Assembly: GCA_024180945.1 (NCBI GenBank)
Contig: JAKSGN010000020.1
Location: 372,001-436,000, forward strand
Reading direction: 5' to 3'
DNA: 64,000 bases
From: Macrophomina tecta
Lineage: Eukaryota; Ascomycota; Dothideomycetes; Botryosphaeriales; Botryosphaeriaceae
Shown here: positions 23,888 to 33,150 of the stretch, piece after piece
Layout of the letters: each line of letters starts with the position of its first letter
Numbering within the stretch: the first letter of the stretch is position 1
The notes under the pieces: generated by a model
The model's input: only the letters and a program-made list of their open reading frames with translations
Told to the model about the DNA's origin: nothing
Databases searched by the model: none
Made by a program: the position numbers and the translations under genes

Positions 23888-24928
23888 ATGCCCCTCTCCC
23901 GCTTCTCCTCCTCCTCCTCCTCCTCCTCCTCCTCCTCCACCACTGCCATCACTCCATCTCTGCACGCCCTCCTGCTCCTAGCATCCGCCCTCCTCCTCCA
24001 ACTCGGCCCAATCCACGCGCTCCCACACCCAGCGCCCGTCCCCACCGTAGCCAATCCCTCAACAGACCTACCAACACCATCCACCCTCGCCGACCACCAT
24101 GTCCTCCCCCAACGCCAAGACCACCTCCAACCAAAAGCCGCTCGTCCGTTCGGGCATCCTGGTGCCGCTGGCACTCCTCTCCTTCTTCCTGACCCTCCTC
24201 ATGTCGCCGCTGCTGCTGGCCCTGCACGAGCAGCCGCTCACCCCCAAAGCGGTCCCCGAGGCCCAGCCAGTCGCGTAATCTTCACACGCAAGCGGACGCG
24301 CACCGTCACGCTGCCCGTCCTCGCTGTCTCACACGCCACCGTCACCGCCATCACCGCCGTCGTCGCCTCCGCTCGAAACCAACAAGAACACGAAAATCAG
24401 TCCGAATTGCTGCCGCCCCCGCCAATCCTGCCGCCCCCGCCAACCGTCCTGCTGCTGGAGGCGCCACGCGAAACGCTCCTGCTCGACGCTCCAGCCACTG
24501 CTACGACGCCGACAAACGCCATCACTCGGCTCGCGGAAAATCAAGAACTAGACACATCCCACGCGGTCCAATTGTCGTACGTAGGCGCTCTGCAGACTCC
24601 CGCCGGAGACACCACCGGCCTCGTCCCCATGCGCTCTACAACCGATGACGACCGCGCGCAACAATTCCTCGAGCTCGTACAAAGCAGTCGCGCAAGCAGC
24701 ACTGGCAGCAGCGGCGTCCGTGCCCCGGAAAGGAAAGAGATGGGCAGGGGCAGCAGCGACGATACGAGTGGAGCAGCAGCAGCAGCAGCAGCGGTGGCCA
24801 GCAGTGGTGGGGCCTCGCAGGCGGTGACAGCGGATACGGTAACAATCGACGACGACGGCGACGGAACTTATACCAACGGGAGGAGCGGTGACGATGGTGG
24901 TACCTGGCTGTGGAAGGATGAGGTGTGA
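23888..24928 (+). CDS. Uncertain secreted-type protein, low complexity
   Basis: An uninterrupted frame of 346 codons. It begins with a Ser run encoded by a TCC repeat (23907-23938), followed by a strong signal-peptide-like core (HALLLLASALLLQLGPIHALP). The rest is Pro/Ala/Thr-rich, with a CAG-repeat-encoded Ala run at about 24775-24795 and a Gly/Asp-rich end. I recognise no family. A second frame nested inside it (24099-24278) reads more like a real protein, so the gene may be mis-framed, may be spliced differently, or may be only the nested frame. Confidence 0.4.
   Translation: MPLSRFSSSSSSSSSSSTTAITPSLHALLLLASALLLQLGPIHALPHPAPVPTVANPSTDLPTPSTLADHHVLPQRQDHLQPKAARPFGHPGAAGTPLLLPDPPHVAAAAGPARAAAHPQSGPRGPASRVIFTRKRTRTVTLPVLAVSHATVTAITAVVASARNQQEHENQSELLPPPPILPPPPTVLLLEAPRETLLLDAPATATTPTNAITRLAENQELDTSHAVQLSYVGALQTPAGDTTGLVPMRSTTDDDRAQQFLELVQSSRASSTGSSGVRAPERKEMGRGSSDDTSGAAAAAAAVASSGGASQAVTADTVTIDDDGDGTYTNGRSGDDGGTWLWKDEV
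24099..24278 (+). CDS. Small single-pass membrane protein (59 aa), nested frame
   Basis: This frame starts at an ATG in good Kozak context (CACCATGTCC) and stops at TAA 24276-24278. It encodes a polar N-terminus ending KPLVRSG, then one clean hydrophobic helix (ILVPLALLSFFLTLLMSPLLL) and a short polar tail. The topology is that of a small tail-anchored or type II membrane protein. It lies wholly inside the longer frame at 23888-24928, in a different phase. No family is recognised. Composition alone could give the helix, as Leu-rich frames arise easily in CT-rich DNA. Confidence 0.4.
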   Translation: MSSPNAKTTSNQKPLVRSGILVPLALLSFFLTLLMSPLLLALHEQPLTPKAVPEAQPVA

Positions 24929-25833
24929 GTCGTCTGCGCGTGCGCGCGCGCTCGTGCGCATGGTTATCTTGGATTTCTCCCCCTGGACGCTTTGGTCAAA
25001 GGGGAGATGTAGTTTTATCACGCTTGTTATGACTTTTCCCCCCTCGCTTCTTCTTTTTAAGGTTATTCTAATTTTTTCTTCTTTTTTCTCCACTGGGGCG
25101 AGACAATCGGCATGGATTGTGTCGTATTGTCTCGTATCCGTACCTTTGGGTTGTGGTGGGTTTTGGTAGTGGTCCGACGTCTCATCCTCTCGTGCGCACG
25201 CACGCACCACCCGTTTTTGTCACGAACGGGCGGATACGAGTATTGTCATTGCATCATCACGATATCTAGCATTTTTGGGTGGGAAGATAAACAGGAAGAT
25301 ACCAGCTGGGGTCTAGCCAGTGTTATCGGAATTCAAGCATCTCTTGTCTCCCACGTTAAGAAGCCCTTACGCCTGATGCTCGTGTTCTTGAAAATGATCG
25401 CGCTCGTGGGCCTTCGCTCATAGCAACGCATATGCATGGATAGGCATTCTCTAACATTCACTTTCAGATTGCTGCTTCAAGTTTCAATAAGTGTGATGAT
25501 ACGACGCACAGTTTCTCAGACTCGCAGACGAGATCCAAAATTCACCCGCACCGCCAGGAGTACGATACGACGTCCTTTCACGTAGTATATTTGAGCCCCG
25601 TTTCACTTCACCTTACCCTGCCGTTGCAAAACTTACGCGAACCCACCATGCAATACCATAACACCTCACGATAATGCTCTGGACCTGCCACAATCCTCGC
25701 AACAATTCCTGAAGCACATCACCAGTTTCATAAAATCGTAAGAGAGATCGCCCCATGCTAATTTTTGCCCGCACACCCATGCAGATACCCACCCACTCCA
25801 AACACACTCACCGCCCACACCATGCCTCCAAGC
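24929..25833. other. Convergent intergenic region
   Basis: T-rich 3' flank after 24928, then ordinary sequence up to the 3' end of TMA64. No gene seen. Confidence 0.55.
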
Positions 25834-27885
25834 TCACTTCTTCTTCTTCGTCTTATCCAGCACTTCGATCCACCCCTTCGCCACGCCCCGCTTCTCCAAC
25901 GCCCGCACGACCGCCTCCCGCTGCGGCCCCTGCACCATAACCTCCATGACCGGATTCTTCGGACTGCTCCCCTGCAATCTCTCAACGCTCGTGCTACTCG
26001 CGCAGGCCTTCCTCAACTCATCCGCCAGCGCCTGAGGCGCGACAAAATACGCCTCCACCCCGCTCACCTTCGTGACCGTCTTATTCCCGCTCCGCGTCTC
26101 CAATGTCACCATAACCTTCGGCGGGGCGCCCGCCTTCGGCTTGGCGGCCGCAACGGCCTCGTCATTGCGGAGGATGGCGTAAAAGGGGGCGCAGGCCACG
26201 AGGACGCGGTCGACGAGAGCGTCGCGGGGCACTGAACCCTTGGCGAGGGCCTCCTTGTCGGCACGAGCGGAGCCGTCGTAGACGGCGTTGGCGAGGAAGG
26301 GGTCGAGGGTGACGATGCGCTTGTTGGACGGCGAGACGAGGTGCTCGGCCTCGAGGTACGCGGTGACGATGGGACGCAGCTCGGCGGCCGTGTAGGAGCC
26401 GCGCGGGTCGGCGTTGGCGGCGGTGAAGAGCGGGGCGAGCTTCTCCTTGGGGCGGAAGAGCTCGACTTTCCTGAGCTTCTGCCCGATCGAGGGGTCGTCG
26501 CCGCCACCGCTGCTGGAGCCGGGGGTGGCGGTTGTGGTGGCTTTCTCGCCGCGGCCGAGGCTGCTGCCGCCGGCGGTGTCTTTCTTGGGGAGGCGGTAGG
26601 GCTTGAAGTCTTTGAAGGCCGGGTCGGCGAAGTCGATGTCGAGGATGACGACTTCGTTGCCGTCGCGGTCTTTGGACTTGACGAGTTTGGCTTTGTCTAG
26701 GGATTTGATGAACTTTTTGATGTTCTTAAAAGAGGTCTTCTTTATTTGAAGGGACGCGGCCTGAGCGGGGGTGTATGCGGGGAGGAAGGGCTGGACGAGG
26801 GTGGCCATGACAGCCGATTGAGAGAGTGGGAAGGAGAGACCATAGTTGTGTTCGTTCTTGTTGGTCTCCATGTGATGATGCACGCCATAGATGAACGCCT
26901 TGTTGAAAGCTTCGTCGATTTCTGTACCATGTAAGCTCGAGCCGGCCAACTAGCGTTCACGGGTGACGATACCTACCTTTCGTGGTCAGCTCTTTGTCCT
27001 CGGCATATGCGAACTTCTCCTCTTTTGAAGCTTCTTCGCCGTCAACAGCCTCTGCAGGCTTGACCGGACCTAATTGCACACCGCCATCTTCAGTGTCCTG
27101 CAAGTCTGTGCCTTCCAATTGGTTCGCCACTGCTTCCACCTCGGCACTGTCTGTGAACCAGCCCTCGAGATGCTCAGGAGCCGATATCCCCGGCTTTCCT
27201 GTATTACTCCAGGCCCATAACTCATCCCCCGCCCAGTGAAGCGACCTCACAGCATGCCCTCTCGCGCCCTGCACCTGCTGCAACGCGCTGACATCGATCT
27301 CACACACGCCCACCGCGACAGGCACCGTCGGCGACTCCAGGCTCGCCACAGCCACCACCGCACCCTTCTTCGCCTTCTGCGGAAACGGCGGGCCGTTCTG
27401 CAGGCCGGGGGTCATTAGGTCGGCACCGCCCTGGATCTTCTCGACGACGAAGCCGGGCGTGTGCAGCAAAGGCAGGATGCCCGGGTTGCGCCACAGCGTG
27501 TAGACGGTCGGGTGCATCCTGTCGTCCAGCCTCACCCAGAGTATGCGCTGGTCCTCGCCGGGGTGGGCGCCCACGTAGACGGTGCCCGAAACCTGCTTCG
27601 CGTCGGGCCCGGAGGTGGTGGTGAAGCGCGCCGACAGCGAATTGTCCGGGAGCAGGGTGTTTCTGAGATTCGTGAGGCCGGCGGTGGCGGCGGCCTTGTC
27701 TTCGGGGTCGACATCGGCGGGCGGCCGGGGTATTTCGAGGCCCAGGTCGGCGATGATCTGGTCGGCTAGCTTGCGGCGCTCTGAGTTTTTGATGGGCGAA
27801 AGCGGCTTGATCTGGGGCGGGTTAGTCGGGGATGTTGGGGGCAGCGAGTCGGATAGGCGCGCACGTTTGGCTTCTTCTTGAACAT
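25834..27885 (-). CDS. TMA64: Translation initiation factor eIF2D / Tma64
   Basis: Model (minus strand): exon 1 27885-27865 (ATG plus six codons, MFKKKPN), intron 27864-27812 (53 nt, CTAAC branch), exon 2 27811-26977, exon 3 26921-25834; 647 aa. The N-terminus MFKKKPN-IKPLSPIKNSERRKLADQ matches eIF2D/ligatin. A PUA domain follows (TPGFVVEKIQGGADLMTPGL), then a SWIB/MDM2-like region across exon 3 (YTAAELRPIVTAYLEAEHL). A C-terminal SUI1 domain starts near VMVTLETRSGNKTVTKV and ends in a Lys run. eIF2D delivers or removes tRNA on 40S subunits in initiation and recycling. The same frame runs upstream to about 28174, but those residues are not homologous; the splice model restores the family N-terminus. 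Confidence 0.93.
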
Positions 27886-28547
27886 GGTGGGCGTTTGTGG
27901 AGGCGGAGGTGGTGTAGGAATTCACCGGTAGGCGCAGGCGTAGAGCTGTGGTTTTGGAGCCAGGCTGCAGTGAGGGGCAGCGCGCGGGCGAATCATCGGC
28001 AATGACGTCTCTTGACGAGGGGCACGGCCGGCCAGAGGGCAAGGGTCTCGCTCCAACGCTTTGTTTATCTTCTTTCGCCGGAACACTCGACGCCTGGCGC
28101 CTCCTCCCCAGCACCAGCTCGGTGCTGCATTGTTCTGCGACAGAGACAGAGGTCGGCCAACTCGGCCTGTCCACCCCCGACTCGGCACGCTTCGCTAGCT
28201 GTCACCAGCGCGCGTTTAGTAACCGAGGTGTACCAGCTCCAAGGTATCAGGGCGGACATACTGGCCTAACCTGCCTCTGTATCAGAAGCATCTGCTGCAG
28301 CGGAAGCGCCGGCGGCAATTGATCCCTGCGTCCCGTTCCGCGCGTGCCAGACCTTGACCTCCAATCCATGACTGCGCTATGACGACGATGATTAGCCTTC
28401 TGTGAAGCTCAACCGGTTGTCCGTGCTCCAAATGCGGGGACCTTTGTCGATATGTAGCCGCAGCGAACCTGCCAGACCTGCAGACCTCTTCTCCGCACGT
28501 CTCCAACTTCAGTCGACTCTCCCCCTCTTCTTCGCCTCGCCGAAAGA
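27886..28547. promoter_or_regulatory. Divergent promoter between TMA64 and cyclase-family gene
   Basis: 662 bp between two start codons on opposite strands. An open frame extending from TMA64 crosses part of it but does not match the family. No specific motif is claimed. Confidence 0.5.
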
Positions 28548-30015
28548 ATGGCAGACCAACAGAGCTCGGCTGGTCGTCGACTGACCCAGATCAAAGACTT
28601 CATAACCATGAACAAGACTGCCACCGCCATTCCCTTTGACCCCGACTCCACCAAGTTCCCGACAAGGAAAGAGCTCCCGAAGATCCAGGGCGCTCCCGAT
28701 GGCGCTGCTTGGGTCTGGGGAGAGAATGATTATGTGCGTCATTGAGCACCGATCTTTCTATCCCAGTGAACTGACACTAAACAGATTGGCAGACTGAACC
28801 TTCTCACGCCGACCCGCGTTGCTGCTGCTGCCAAGGAAATCAGGACTGGCGAGATCATACCTGTGAAGTGAGTACGCAGTACTGAAAAGCGGGGAACCTC
28901 GGCTGACATAAGAATAAGCCTGCCATTGGACACGCCGGAAGTACCTGCCTTCAGTCGTGAGAAGTTCAAACATGAAATCAAGCCCCTGGTCGAGGGCCTT
29001 GCCTACGACGACAAATATCAGCTGAACACTCAATCTGGGACTCAGTGGGACGGCTTCCGTCATGTGTGTTCTCTCCAATCTAATACTGCAATCGCAAGGC
29101 TGACTTCTCACAAGATGTCCTGGATCGAAACTGCCACTTTCTATAACAATGTAACTGGCCATGCCCTGACCCTCTACAGCGCTTAGCTTACCGTATTCGC
29201 AGACCAAGGGACCTGATATTATGACGTCCGACGGTGCCAATGCAAGCCACAAGTGCAGCATACACCACTGGGCCGAGCATGGAATCGCCGGGCGCGGCGT
29301 TCTCCTCGACTATAGAGGCTACGCGAAGAAGAAGGGCATTTCGTACGACCCGTACGATCATTACCCCATCAGCTTTGAGGTCTGTCCGCCTTACGTCTTG
29401 CTGAAACTCACACCACCGATTCTGACTTTCACCAGGAGCTCTACCAATGCGGCAAAGATCAGGGCATCGACATTCGCCCCGCAGCACAAGGCGGCGACAT
29501 CAAGATCGGCGACATGCTGTTCGTTCGCAGCGGCTTCGTTGAGTCGTATCACTCCAAGTCACCAGCCGAGCGGAACGCTCTTGCCGTGAGGCCACACGAA
29601 TTTGGCATCAATGACGGCCAGAGATGGGCTGGCTTGAGCCAGGAAGAGAGGATGATTGACTGGCTGCACGACTGCTACTTCGCAACCGTTGCAGGAGACG
29701 CCCCCGCCTTTGAGGCATGGCCATCCCATGAGCGTAAGTGACTGTAAACCTCATGTTGGTTAAGGTTCCACTAACAAAAACTGTAGCTAAATACCTGCAC
29801 GAGTACATCCTGGCTTTGTGGGGCATGCCGCTCGGAGAGATGTTGGATCTGGAGAAGCTGGCGCAGAAGTGCAGGGAGCAGAACCGGTGGTTCTTCTTCT
29901 TTTCCAGCGCACCCGCCAACTGCCCCGGTAAGTCTGTTCTGGAGAATGTTCTTTCATGTGCTTACAGTATGCAGGCGGGGTGAGCAGCCACGTGAATGGC
30001 CAAGCGATCCTATAA
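28548..30015 (+). CDS. Cyclase-family hydrolase (kynurenine formamidase-like fold)
   Basis: Model, eight exons: 28548-28733, 28785-28867, 28919-29063, 29115-29150, 29203-29379, 29436-29733, 29787-29927, 29975-30015; 368 aa. The protein reads as the fungal branch of the cyclase superfamily (Pfam Cyclase). It shows GAAWVWGEND, IGRLNLLTPTRV, LPLDTPEVPAF, SGTQWDGFRH, CSIHHWAEHGIAGRGVLLDY, then IGDMLFVRSGFVESY and RWAGLSQEERMIDWLHD, and ends SSAPANCPGGVSSHVNGQAIL. Family members are metal-dependent hydrolases acting on cyclic amides or formamides; the substrate here is unknown. Two of the seven introns (before exons 3 and 4) use AAG rather than CAG/TAG as acceptor, chosen because only they keep the family sequence in frame. 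Confidence 0.88.
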
Positions 30016-30449
30016 ACGAGTTCGCCCTCTTGATGGCGTTGAACTGGTTCGATTGCGCCTTTATAAAAATGACGCAAAATTGCACATCGTCCTGGGGAGC
30101 TCGTAATGTGCAAGTGGTATGTATTCAACTTTATTCCTGCGCTCAAAACCGTGGTTCCAGCGTCATTTCACTTCAAAGCTATGATCTGAAAAATGGGCGC
30201 GTGGGCAACAGTGCTCAATGGAGAATTTCATGTGAATGAGTGCTAGCATGTTTCTTTGGGGGAAAGGAACAAGTGTTTGTCGCAATCCCTCGGCGAATCC
30301 AACCGTCTCTATGCCGCGTCCAAATCCTGTCCGTTCTGGAAGGCGCAGGTTCGCATGTGAAGCACATTATGATACATATATTCAGTATTTGTTTGTCTTC
30401 CCTCAAGTTAACTGAGAGAGTTACTTGGGTTTCCAAGTAGATCATCACA
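30016..30449. other. Intergenic upstream of tRNA-Glu
   Basis: 3' flank of the cyclase-family gene. No gene seen. Confidence 0.6.
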
Positions 30450-30548
30450 TCCGTTGTGGTCTAGGGGCTAGGATTTGCCGCTCTCAGCTACGAGAGTTAT
30501 CTCACTTCAAGTGCCGGCAAGGCCCGGGTTCGATTCCCGGCGACGGAA
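30450..30548 (+). tRNA. tRNA-Glu (CTC) with an intron of about 27 nt
   Basis: The 5' end TCCGTTG pairs with CGACGGA at 30541-30547 (one T-G wobble), with A as discriminator. The D arm carries the A box GGTCTAGGGGCTAGG. The anticodon stem TGCCG/CGGCA encloses a loop with anticodon CTC. The loop is interrupted one base 3' of the anticodon by about 27 nt, starting GCTACGAGAG. The T arm CCCGGGTTCGATTCCCGG is perfect and contains the B box. A TTTT Pol III terminator lies at 30555-30558. The spliced length is 72 nt. Identity is by anticodon and similarity to fungal tRNA-Glu. Confidence 0.93.
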
Positions 30549-31367
30549 TACTTCTTTTGCTCCTGTTCATAATTATCCTTAACGTTTTGTGGTGTTGACA
30601 TTCATGGATGAGAAGTTTTTGTCCGGCGGCGGGTGGGGCGGACAGACCAGAATCTGATTGGGCAGAAGTGCCGAGAATGTCCAGGATTCGAAAGAGACTT
30701 TTTCTCTGCCTCGTTGCTTCGCTTGCAGGCCGTTGTCGATGCTGCGGAGAGGTGGAATGAAGTTTGCGAATGAAGTGATAATGGAAGGGGACAGACAACA
30801 GGTTTGACCGAATGGATGACTTAGCCGCGCTGACAGGGCTGCCAACCATACGGGGCAGCCACTGCTCCATATGTACTGATCCTCCAACATCCCAACTCAT
30901 GTCATTCATGTCAGCCTCAAAGATGCCATCTTATTCACAGGCGGTTACAAGGCAGCTTTGAGAGAGGGTGCGTTGACGGCAAAATTGCACTTCGGCTAAT
31001 TTCATCGAGATCAAGTGGACATCAGCTTCCATCAATCATTGCACATGCTCAGGCATCACTTGGCTCGTGGGGGGATATGAACGCAGCAAGTGTAGAGTTC
31101 CATCTCGGTATCTTAACCAAGCGATTTTGCGTAGCCAAATGTACGCTTTAACCCTTCGTTCGTGGCACTTCTTTGCCATGATATCCGCTCATGTAACTTA
31201 TGGAATAGAACAACGATACGGCAAAAGACTATACTAGTTTTACTGAGCGATTGTTGTGTGTTGTCAGCTCCTGAGGACATACGGAGCAAGCGAGATTGAT
31301 TACGAATTTTTACGGGAATGATCCGGCCGTAATTAGCATCGGAGACCTCAGAGAATGCAAGACAGAC
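30549..31367. other. Intergenic, no supported gene
   Basis: AT-richer stretch between the tRNA and the 3' end of the DUF6594 gene. A minus-strand frame overlapping the tRNA (30502-30909) has no domain and is not called. Confidence 0.55.
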
Positions 31368-32385
31368 TCAATATGGTCCAGTGCTTCCTATGAAAACGAC
31401 CTGAACAGACGCGAAACTATAATATGGTCAGAGAGACGGATAGTCAATAAGAAGTTGGATGGAAAACTCACGCAGCGGTAGCACCAAATATTTCAGCTGG
31501 CCGAGCCAAGGTAAGAAGTGCAAGAGCAAGGGAGAACAACGCGGAGAACCCAAATGCAGCATAAATTCGGATGAGGAGGTCCTGGATATGGTAAAGGGTG
31601 ATTATGGCTGCGCAAGGTATGAGGGACGAAACAACGACGCTGAGAGCCATGGACGCTTTGTGATATTGCCCGTCACTCCATTTCACCAGTCCTACTTCTT
31701 CATGGCCTGGGATAGGTTTCTTCGAGCGGCGGAGCCACTCAATCAGGGAACATGGCACCAGCTTTTCTGACACCCACCGCATGAATTTGTCATGATGGCG
31801 GCCAGAGAGAGCCACCAGGTCCGAGTGCTCTTCCTCCCAGGGGAGAGCTTCGACACCGGAAAGGAAGTTATTACCGCCCCCAGATCGTTTTAACCAGTCT
31901 CTCAGGATGCGTAAATCATATTGTGTTGCTTTTTCGAGTTTGTGGATTTCTGCTTGTTGAAGGAGTGCATCGTCTGCAATCTCTCAGTCCTGAGCATTGA
32001 AGCCTTTTGGTTGTCTTCTTGACTAACTATATTCTTTTAATTTTCTTCTGATCTTCAGGAACAACTGCCATTGACTTGCATCGTCCTGTTCTTCATCCTC
32101 CTCATCGGACTTAATCAATGCCAGCGCCTCCACATCGTACGAATAGCCTTCCTCGCGATCAAATGAAGCTGCCATATCCAATTGTCTCTGCAAGTCAAGC
32201 AACTCGGCCTGCATGTACAGGAGATTTCGGGCATTCAGAGCCGCAAAGCGCTTAAACAAAGCCATTCCTTTGTATGGACCCATGATTGTTGCAAGCTTGG
32301 GATATCCTCGTTCCGGAACAACTGGAGTCATATCGGACATCTCGTACTGCGTAGAAGAAGCGGAAGTGAACGAGGAGGAGGCCAT
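31368..32385 (-). CDS. DUF6594-family membrane protein
   Basis: Model (minus strand): exon 1 32385-32028, exon 2 31973-31472, exon 3 31416-31368; 302 aa. The family pattern is unmistakable. It starts with GYPKLATIMGPYKGMALFKRF and continues with ARNLLYMQAELLDLQRQL, LKIRRKLKEYNDALLQQA and LRILRDWL. It ends with a C-terminal block of hydrophobic helices (ALSVVVSSLIPCAAIITLY, ALFSLALALLTLA) and the short tail FASVQVVFIGS, which exists only after splicing exon 3. DUF6594 proteins are widespread and expanded in filamentous ascomycetes; function is unknown. The C-terminal helices suggest membrane anchoring with a cytosolic helical head. It sits alone between a tRNA and an unusual fusion gene. Confidence 0.9.
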
Positions 32386-33150
32386 TTTCGGAGGCTGATG
32401 ATGTTCTAAACGAAGCGCAAGATCTCCATAAGCCAGCTGTGGAGCAGCGAGAAATCAACGGGAATTCAGCCTCGGGGCTACAGATTTCCTTGACCTCGGA
32501 GCTCGTGCCGACGATGAATCCTGCAAGGCTGAGCCAAATCATTTGCGCGCAGCCACAAGAAACCTAGTAAGCTGGGAATACACGGCAGCCCCGCACTACG
32601 TGATGCTTCCGTATCATGAGTGGCTATCCCACAGCGTTTGAGAAGCCGAATACGCTACCACAAGAGACAAACTTCTGTTAGTCTCACGCTGCAGTGCTCA
32701 CTGCAGCTTGCAATGTCGAATCGGACACGATCGGCTGAAGTGATATGGCTGCTCTGTAGAGTTTATGCATGACGTGTGTCTCGTGTGGACCAAACCGGGC
32801 ATCTTGCATGCAGCTCTGCATGCAGTATTTCGACGTGGCCGTGTCTCAATCGCTGCCGAATGCGTGGCACTGCCTGCAAGCCCCAAGGCAACAACCCACA
32901 TTAACGCACTTCAGCCGGCAAGTGGGCTATGCTGAAGCAGCGTGACGAATTATTCGAGCCTCGTGTCTAGTCCATCATCTGAAAGGGTCGTCCAAGTCAG
33001 CCCGTGGCGGGAAAACCCATGGTTGACCAACCTCTCCATGCAACAGCCTATCTGACACCCACCCTTTTCTGTGGTCTCCCGCTACTCGCATTCGCATCTA
33101 TGCTACCATGCTCAGTCGGCTACAGCGGTAGAATCATTGTATGATGTGTT
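32386..33150. promoter_or_regulatory. Divergent promoter region (DUF6594 gene / DUF6590 fusion gene)
   Basis: About 765 bp between divergent starts, AT-balanced. Small open frames only; no motif claimed. Confidence 0.5.

Noticed and set aside
27886..28174. Upstream extension of the TMA64 frame
   Set aside because: Residues do not match eIF2D. A 21-nt exon plus a 53-nt intron with a CTAAC branch restores the family N-terminus exactly.
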